From the NCBI GenBank assembly GCA_032622095.1, contig CP136064.1:38550426-38614425 (forward strand): a DNA stretch of 64,000 nucleotides, read 5' to 3'. Numbering within the stretch: the stretch's first letter is position 1; each line of letters starts with the position of its first letter. The stretch is from Siphonodentalium dalli (lineage: Eukaryota; Mollusca; Scaphopoda; Gadilida; Siphonodentaliidae). The translations under genes and the position numbers were made by a program. Positions 56,897-64,000 of this stretch are shown in pieces. Below the pieces are notes generated by a model. It ran no database searches. It was not told where the DNA came from and was given only the letters and a program-made list of their open reading frames with translations.

Positions 56897-57923
56897 ATCC
56901 CAACTCGCCAAAGGCCATTTCTTGATTGGTCGACCCATTTTAACAAATCTGTAACCCAGTCACCAGTAACACAAGGACCCTCCATACTAGTTACTACATA
57001 TAAGCTAAATAGGACTGATGGCGCTTGAGGAGGAGCCATTTTAAGAATTACTATGGAGGAAGAGTTATGTCCCTGATCGCACCCCTATTTGACCTGGTGA
57101 ACCCATTTCAACAAATCTGAATTCCAGTCACCCAAGGACTCTTTTTTCCAAAATATGCCAAATGGTTCTTGAGAAGATGTTTTAAAAATAACTAATGAGG
57201 GAAAAAATTATGTCCGTGGCTCTGACCAATTCTGAATCCTAGTCACCCATACCAAATATATTAAGCTGAATAGGCCTGATGGTTCTTGATGGGAAGGCAT
57301 TTTAAGAATTACAATGGATGGACAAGTTATGTCCCTGGCTCCGCCCTTATTTGACCAGGTGACCTCATTTTAACACATCTGTATCCCCGTCACCCAAGGA
57401 CCTTCCATACTAATTATAAGCTAAATAGCCCGATGATTCTTGAGATGTTTTAAGAATTACTATGGATTGAAAGAGTTAGGTCCCTAGCTATGCCACCTTT
57501 TTTACCCCTATTTGAACACAACTGAATCCCAGCCACCTAGGGACCGGACCATCCACACAAAATATGTCTCAATTCTTCATCTCATGTGAGCTAAGAAAAA
57601 TGCCTCCTTTCTCATCCAGTTTCCCATATGTAATTGCCTGAAAAAAACAGGTATTTAGTTTTACTGGCCTAACTTGTCAGATTCATCATTCACACTTGGC
57701 CGTGGGAGTTTGTTATCATAAGCCATAGGTCATTTATATACAAACTCTAGGCAGATTAGGGTATTAATCAAAGGAGCTGTCATTCCACAGATTTTGTTAA
57801 CACTGCCATTTCATTTTAATTTATAATCAATGCGACTTCTATATGGGGGTGTTAAGTAAACATTCTGTGATTGCAGGCACCTTCCTCATATCTCATTGAG
57901 CTCTGAGAATCTGCTGTGTGCAT

Positions 57924-58833
57924 CAGTCCTTCGATTTTGAGGCGCGCAATTGCGCACGCGGATCTAAAAACCAGCGAGTTATTAAATGCGCACGCCGAAA
58001 AATTTAAATGCGCGCGTCGGAATTTGCAGCCAGTGAACGAGATTTTAACAAACAGTACATCAATGGTTAAACGCCGACAAGACTATTCACCGTGTATCTT
58101 TCTCAGTAGCGATGACGTTGATTACGAACATAATAACAAAGATCAAAGCGGCCGCCGGCGTCTTTCTCACTCAATGATTGGGGTACACCTCGTCACAACT
58201 GCTGCACGTGCGAGTTCCCGCAAAAAAGTGTCAATTCTTTGGCAGCCTCGTTTGATGTTTCGGCATGCGGGATTCGCCGATTCATTTGAATATTATTGCC
58301 ATAGATTAGGTTTTAAGTTTAACTATACTTCGAAGCTATACTTCGAAGCCAGTATCTCTCGACTCAGAGAAAGCGAAGAATGGACATGGGAGCCTCCTCA
58401 AATACCGACTCTATCAAAACGAAAGAGAGCCCCGGTTGATTCGTCGGATTCCGGTGAATCTGATTGCGGTAACGATTCCACTTCCGAGTTTGAATTTTTA
58501 AGCGACTGCGAGTCTGGTGAGCATGCGCTCTCAGACGCGGAAGTGGACTCATTACCGTTATTAGATTCACCTGGATTGCCAGATAATCGGATTATTGTGG
58601 ACTAGATATTGTACTACAATATAAACATATGTTTTTATTTCTGTTTTCACTTTAAGTTGCCAAAGGCACACTTGGAATTACACGTGTGTATCATTATAAT
58701 TGTGTTTGTCTTTATTCAGTAATCATTTCATCCATGTTAATTTGAATTGTGCTCCCGCAAAAAATGCGCGCGCAAATTCCAAAAGCTCCGAGCGATATAT
58801 CGCGCACCTACGTTTTCCAAATTCGAAGGACTG
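57924..58833 (+). mobile_element. 910-bp inverted-end element of unknown class with intact ORF
   Basis: Ends CAGTCCTTCGA / TCGAAGGACTG, flanked by GTGCAT at 57918-57923 and 58834-58839 (an apparent 6-bp duplication). CpG-rich subterminal motifs (GCGCGCAATT, AATGCGCGCG, TGCGCGCGCAAATT) crowd both ends and contrast with the AT-rich host. It is inserted in the ~160-bp repeat region. Confidence 0.7.
58063..58605 (+). CDS. 180-codon ORF of unknown function inside the 910-bp element
   Basis: The first in-frame ATG inside the element is at 58063; an upstream in-frame ATG at 57916 lies in the flanking duplication and is unlikely to be used. The product starts MVKRRQDYSPC, has a basic stretch (ARASSRKK), a middle block rich in aromatics (SFEYYCHRLGFKFNYTSKLY, then EWTWEPP), a basic SKRKR run that could be a nuclear signal, and a long acidic Ser/Asp/Glu tail ending DNRIIVD. 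I do not recognise the family. An intact frame in an otherwise decayed neighbourhood, with CpG and codon use unlike the host, suggests recent arrival or selection. It could be an accessory transposon protein. Confidence 0.55.
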   Translation: MVKRRQDYSPCIFLSSDDVDYEHNNKDQSGRRRLSHSMIGVHLVTTAARASSRKKVSILWQPRLMFRHAGFADSFEYYCHRLGFKFNYTSKLYFEASISRLRESEEWTWEPPQIPTLSKRKRAPVDSSDSGESDCGNDSTSEFEFLSDCESGEHALSDAEVDSLPLLDSPGLPDNRIIVD

Positions 58834-59727
58834 GTGCATGTTCTTGATTTTAGACTGATTTACACCAAATTTGGTTGAGTCACCCTGGTGGATGTTGTAA
58901 TGGTGTTATTTATTTTTAAATTGAGCAAGAAATTAATCTCAATTAAAAGAGTGGTGTTCCTGGCTCTGCCTCTATTTAACCCAGTGACCCTATTTGAACA
59001 AATCTGAACCCCAGTCCAACAAGGACCCTCCACACCAAAATATAAGCTAAATCAGCCCAATGGTTCTTGTGAAGAAGTCATTCTAAGAATTACTATGGAG
59101 GAATAGTTATGGCCCTGCTTTCGAAACTATTTGACCCAGTGACCTCATTTGAACAAATCTGAATGCGAGTCATCTAGGGAACATCCACACCAAATATGAA
59201 CCCATTCGGTCTTATGGTTCCAAAGAAGATGTTTAAAGAATTGTTGACGGACGACGAGTGATGACTATAGCTCCACCGGAGACTTCGTCTCAGGTGAGCT
59301 AAAAAGCCTTGAACCCATATTCCAACTTGATCTATTTTTAATTACTTTTTTTTTTAATGGGATTTCTTGCCATTAACGATAGTTTGTGGGGAGTAACCTA
59401 ACAAAAAATAGGAACAATAGTTCTAATACCGTTAATTGGGGTCCAAATACACATTCCCCGAGCCAATCATAGCATTTTAAGAAGTCTACAATATGTGGAG
59501 ATGTTCTTACCATATGCTGGTCTATAATACCATGATCTGACAAAAGATAAATCAGTTACAATCCAAAATGTTCACAGGAACAATTTCTAAGTCTATCAAG
59601 GGTCATAACTCTGGCAGGTGCCAGTAGTAAATTGATATCTTGTACTCTATGCTGGTCTATCACTATACCAGGTCTATCACCATACCAAACAAGGGACATC
59701 AAAATGAGATGACATTTAGTGCAATAA

Positions 59728-59733
59728 TTTATT
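59728..59733 (-). terminator. candidate RPL22 poly(A) signal
   Basis: AATAAA on the minus strand, 27 nt past the RPL22 stop codon, fits the short 3' UTRs of ribosomal protein genes. Confidence 0.65.
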
Positions 59734-59760
59734 ATGAGATATAAATCAGCACAGCGATGT

Positions 59761-59908
59761 CTATTCATCGTCACCCTCATCATCTTCATCCTCATTGTTG
59801 ATCTGGAAGTATCGCAGCTCATACATATCTTTCTTATTGGCAACCACTCTCAACCAATCTCTAAGATTGTTTTTCTTCAAATATTTTTTGGTCAAATATT
59901 TGAGATAC
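59761..59908 (-). CDS. RPL22: RPL22 last exon
   Basis: Acceptor TTATTCCAG. It encodes [19 protein letters not shown] and [20 protein letters not shown], followed by TAG (59763-59761). Confidence 0.97.
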
Positions 59909-62310
59909 CTGGAATAAAATGAAAATAATAAATTGACTGGTAAATTTAACAGCACTTGAAATATTTTTACCACATGCGAGGCCATGCCACGCCAAGTCAA
60001 TTTCCCTTTCAAGGGCCAAATTTTGTTTAAAAGCATAAGCAGTTGGCAGACAGACATGTGGATCCATTTATAAGGATGTTGAGCTTACAAGTTTTACAAA
60101 CTGGCTGTTTGTTTAACGCATTCGCTAAACATCCCTATTATGTATTAAGTGAATACATGGGAATCTACCAATACATGGTAATCTACTAACTACCATCAGC
60201 AAGTATTCTGTTGTCAAATGGCTAAACAAATATTACAGCCGTGATGAAACGCCAGTCCACATAAGTGTTGTATTCGAATATTTTTACAAGCAATTAATTT
60301 ACTTTCAAACATTATCAAAGGCCCACTTAATTTTCGAACCACCATTTCACATTAAAAAAAAAATATGCCATATTATATACCATTTATATCAACTTATCCA
60401 GTGTAATAAACTGAACATGTTTTTTGCTGAGGTACCGATGTGTTTTCTGTACTATAAAGTATTATATTCAATATAAGGGGAATAACTCTATCTTAGTTTG
60501 AATTATGTTGCATTCTGGTAGCCATATCAGAGAAATGTTTCTATGATTTCAGCTATTTTCTATTAATATATGGGCACCTTCTGAGACACAGATGTTACAA
60601 ATTACAGTAATTTAATAATATTTTATGTCATAGATTGTTATTAAAACCGTATATCAAGGCATTATATATAAAAAAAATAATCCGTGACTCAAAAATTTAA
60701 TGGGCCTTCAATAGTTTCCTGAGAAAGAAATGAAATACAATACAAACCTCTTTGAGAATGGGATATCAGAGGCCAGCACAACTGTGGACTTGAGACGTTC
60801 CAGTGTGACATTGTGACCGAAGTTGTTCATCTTGCCATTAACCTTGACTCTGTCATGCAGGAATTTCTCCTGGAATCAACATGGTTATGATTAGGGAAGT
60901 TGGCCCTAATGCACTAGGGAAGGTAACCCTAGTAACCACAAATCATTAGTTAAACGCATAGCTCATTTGAAACTCACAAATCATGTTTACAATTTTGATT
61001 TACCATATACAGTAATGTCCTAAATAATCGACCCCTAAACCACAGTAGAATTATGGGAAGTTTTTCAGGATTCAGTCGGAAATATGGCTTGCTGCCATTC
61101 ATCTGAAAGCTCTCTGTAATGACTGGCAGCAAGCCATATTTCTGACCAAATCCTCCCAAAATTGCCCATAATTCTGCTGTGGTTAAAGGGTCATATACTT
61201 TGGGCATTACTCCATCAAAGAATAACAAAGAGGTTATGGCATGGGTGCTAAAAAAACGTGATGAACAAACTCAATTTCTTGACATTATAAGTTGACAATG
61301 CAAACAACATAACATTTTAATATAATTTTGAAACATAACATTTTAATATAATTTTGAAACAAAATAGGCCACAACTCACTTTAACTATTGACAGGCAACA
61401 TCAATAGCCAAATAGTTCAGGTATGATTGCAGATGAACATGCATACAAGCCAGTGTAGCCTTTAAGATTGGGGATATACTGAATGCTATTTATTGTTGCG
61501 AGGAAGAAAAGCAAGAAGTCCTTAAATTTTCCATTGACGATATTCACGATGGGGAACATGTGGTTTCGAATTGATGAGTATCACGCCATCAAAATGGCCG
61601 AGGCGATCACAAACACGGAAAAAGGTAATAAACTAGGATAATGATACATTAAATAATATTTTGGCAGCTATACTATTTTTCAAACAAGCTGATACCTCAT
61701 TTGTGTCCAAACTCTGTTCTTTGCTACAACATTCTGCTATAACAAAAGTTTTCAGTCGAAGGATACCCCATGATGTACATGTAAGGGCTGATGTACTCCA
61801 CCTACCTCTTACTGGCAACTTTGGTCAGAATGTTGATTAACAAATAAGGTATCAACTTGTTTTAAAAATAAACTAGCACATGCTCATAACAGTAAAAATG
61901 CTGTTATGTGTCAGTTCCTCATATATTATATTTTTGTGTGTTTGCACTGGCCTCTGCCATTATTAAAGCATGGTACTCACCCACCTCGAATCCACGCGAT
62001 TCCCCACAGTAATATTGTCTAGGCCACTTTCCAGGCGTGGGAAAAAAATAAGTCAAACTGAAGAAATTTCATTGTATTCAAGCACAAGTTTGAAATGGAC
62101 CCTGCCAATACATATATCTCCTGACTTCCATTATTTCAATTTGCAACAGATTTAAAATTCATTAACAAAATTTGAGAAACTATTGCTTACAAAGTTGGCC
62201 ACATCCATGATTCCATCCTCAGCAGGGTGAGTGCAGTCGATTGTGTATCGCAGGGTAGTCTTCTTCTTCTTCCCCTTCCCTTTCGTCTTTCCAGAACCTT
62301 TTTTTGCAAC
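59761..62310 (-). CDS. RPL22: 60S ribosomal protein L22 (eL22), first codons not located
   Basis: Exons in transcript order: 62310-62191, 60869-60748, 59908-59761 (minus strand), all with GT-AG borders. They join in frame to 129 codons plus TAG. The protein opens with a lysine-rich tract ([11 protein letters not shown]), then [76 protein letters not shown] and an acidic tail [10 protein letters not shown]. This is the eL22 core and C-terminus, a small RNA-binding protein of the large ribosomal subunit. The family is about 130 residues, so only a few N-terminal codons are missing. They must be in a 5' exon above 62310 or beyond the window. The middle exon is noticeably more diverged from the vertebrate sequence as I remember it than the other two. 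Confidence 0.96.
60748..60869 (-). CDS. RPL22: RPL22 middle exon
   Basis: Acceptor GATTCCAG, donor GTTTGT. It encodes [18 protein letters not shown] and [12 protein letters not shown]; the last Arg codon is split with the next exon. Confidence 0.94.
61008..61215. mobile_element. hairpin MITE, TACAGTAATGTCC ends, in RPL22 intron neighbourhood
   Basis: Left TACAGTAATGTCCTAAATAA, right GGGCATTACT; TATGGCTTGCTGCCA pairs with TGGCAGCAAGCCATA in the middle. Related to 49931-49992. Confidence 0.65.
62191..62310 (-). CDS. RPL22: RPL22 exon with Lys-rich N-terminal tract
   Basis: On the minus strand acceptor CATCCAG precedes 62310 and donor GTAAGC follows 62191. Forty in-phase codons run [17 protein letters not shown] ... 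DGIMDVANF. Confidence 0.95.
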
Positions 62311-63364
62311 CTGGATGACAGTATTATACTGATTACTCAAACTAAATCACTAGTAAATTGAAGGTAACACCAAGCAGGATTTTTTGTACCCTTTCTGAGA
62401 AAGAGTTGTGGTCCTTTGGCATCAAGTGTTGACAGGAGGGGGGTGGAATAGGACAGAAAAGTCTGTGCAGTGTCGAGCACCCCCATGTCAATACCGCTAG
62501 AGGACATTTGTCAACCTACCATCCAATGTATCTACATGATAGTGATTGAATGAGATGAACATACTGGTGAACGGCTCCATAATTTGATCCCAAAAAAAAA
62601 GAAGGAATTGCAATGTAAATGAACAAACCACTGGCCGGGCAACAATTTTTTTTTCTTTAAATTTGTTCTGATGAATCCGCTCTACTGGTGCTTACTTCAG
62701 ATCAAATATCGAAGTGAACAGACTTTTTTTTATATTCTTGCAGCCATTTTATTGCACGACTATTCTAGTATTACACTGTTTTTATAGACTATTCTAGTAT
62801 TACACTGTTTTTATAATAAAATAAATACAGGTTATCACAGACGTCACACTGAAATAGACAGTGTGGCAATGGCACCAATAATTTTGAAGTCTTTGCTTCG
62901 ATTAGGCCAAAAAAATATATACCTGTGTTTTATAGTAAATAAATAAAACTAAGTAGATTCTATTAGAATATAGCAGAATATAGTGTAATTTATTGTTTTA
63001 TTGAATAAAACATGGAAAAACATCATGTTTACAATAGAGATCGATATTTGCCATGAAAAAGCTATTAATGTTCCGTTTGTGAACAATATTCAACCTGCTT
63101 AAAAGATCACCACCCTCCCACAAATGCTCAATGTTTGCATCCATACTAGGGACAACACAGGGAAAATTTTCCAAGCAGGCAGGCAGGGATTTTTGTACAC
63201 TTTTTTTTTAACCAGCCATTTGAAAGCGATAAAATAGTGTAGTACACCCCTTTAACATGCATTAAAGAGTTTTTAATATCACATACTTAGTGTGAGGTAT
63301 GTCATTTTCCTTTAAGCAGGTGTACACGTATATCAGGTCACTTGTTCCAAAACAGAGACAACTG
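62311..63364 (-). other. upstream of visible RPL22; promoter and first exon not located
   Basis: The first coding exon should be minus-strand here or beyond the window. No convincing ATG-plus-donor with a pyrimidine-rich (TOP) start was found. Confidence 0.4.
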
Positions 63365-63912
63365 ATCCAGAAAAACTACTTTTATCAGGTGAACATAATA
63401 AAAATCACGATAAAATTTGGCTCGACACAACATCGTTAGCACGGAAATGTTAAGATCGATAACTCTTTTGAAAAGTCGGGTTGGCGATTACCGAAATACG
63501 ATAGGGGAACACCGAGTGCGTAACGTAACTATCACAAGTATAACGTACTCTGATAACTTATGACACTTATCGCCAAATTCATGCTTCAAACATTTTAAAC
63601 ATGTAATCTTCAGCTTTTATTTTATTTTTATGAAAATGAATAATAAATGGGGTGATAAATATGTATAAAATGACAAATAGAATCAAATTGGCCATTTTCC
63701 CGTGAAACTTCGGATAGGTAAGCCAGGTACAAAAATTGGTGAAATATGAGTAAGAACGTAAAAAGTGTTCCCCTATCGTATTGCGGTAATCGCCAACCCG
63801 ACTTTTCGAAAGAGTTATCGATCCTAACATTTCCGTGCTAATGATATTGTGTCGAGCCAAATTTTATCGTGATTTTAATTATATTCACCTGACAAAAGTA
63901 GTTTTTCTGGAT
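63365..63912. mobile_element. long inverted-repeat element, about 150-bp arms
   Basis: ATCCAGAAAAACTACTTTT at 63365 pairs with 63894-63912, and GGGTTGGCGATTACCG (63479) with CGGTAATCGCCAACCC. The interior has no supported gene. Confidence 0.8.
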
Positions 63913-64000
63913 ATACCTCTCAAGAAATGTATGGTAAGTGTGATTATCGATATTCGATAGTTTTGCATACGTAGTTGTTCATGTCCGAAGCGTATTCGTT

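Larger units (their letters stand above)
55700..59297 (+). repeat. dispersed ~155-bp repeat block, interrupted twice
   Basis: Units carry AACAAATCTGAAT, CCAGTCACC, AAGGACCCTCCA, TAAGCTAAATAG and AGTTATGTCCCTGGCTC. The block is split by the hAT element 55970-56896 and by the 910-bp element 57924-58833. It ends CGTCTCAGGTGAGCT. Confidence 0.7.

Noticed and set aside
63579-63860. 93-codon minus-strand frame as RPL22 exon 1
   Set aside because: It lies across a palindromic element, is not lysine-rich and has no donor giving the VAKKGSG continuation.
1-64000. tRNA, rRNA or SINE promoter (A/B box) elements
   Set aside because: No cloverleaf or convincing B box (GGTTCGANTCC) was found by eye on either strand; a covariance search was not possible.

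Overview
This is a eukaryotic, probably molluscan, nuclear window. It holds a spliced host gene with 14 complete GT-AG introns, a second spliced gene on the opposite strand, AT-rich introns packed with MITEs, and arrays of about 160 bp whose wording (for example 'ATGGCCGCCAGCAGCCATCT', 'GTCCGTCCGTCC') is typical of bivalve and gastropod genomes. The species cannot be named from sequence alone. Only two host protein-coding genes are supported.

Gene 1 (130-41903, +) is ABCF3, a cytosolic twin-ABC-domain ATPase. The window opens inside it. Fifteen exons give 561 codons plus stop, all in frame, with both Walker A, signature, Walker B and H-loop motifs present. Roughly 150 N-terminal residues lie upstream. 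Gene 2 (59761-62310, -) is the ribosomal protein gene RPL22. Three exons are visible and the few N-terminal codons were not found. The two genes converge, with about 18 kb of repeat-rich DNA between them.

Nearly everything else is mobile or repetitive. (a) There are three large DIRS-like elements: a near-identical pair inside ABCF3 introns (24445-29468 and 33178-37984) and a diverged relative between the genes (about 43417-47090). Each has inverted terminal repeats with non-identical outer tips and, about 300 bp from the right end, an internal complementary region equal to the reverse complement of the two tips joined together. That is the tyrosine-recombinase retrotransposon architecture. 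No reverse transcriptase or recombinase ORF is present, so they look non-autonomous. (b) At least five TTAA-flanked (piggyBac-type) MITE families begin CCCTTT. Several of them, and an unrelated GTGACCCGC family with 4-bp target duplications, carry the same hairpin module. (c) Six hAT-type elements have exact 8-bp target duplications; one keeps a BED zinc-finger ORF. (d) A 910-bp element with inverted ends and an apparent 6-bp duplication holds an intact 180-codon ORF of unknown function. (e) Tandem arrays in several sequence families all have a period near 153-161 bp.

The most interesting points are these. The DIRS-like internal complementary region co-varies with the right terminus in the two copies. 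Copy 1 sits 7 nt upstream of ABCF3 exon 12, so the splice acceptor tract is now element-derived. The shared hairpin module shows compensatory changes between subfamilies. All identifications were made by reading the sequence; no database search was run.
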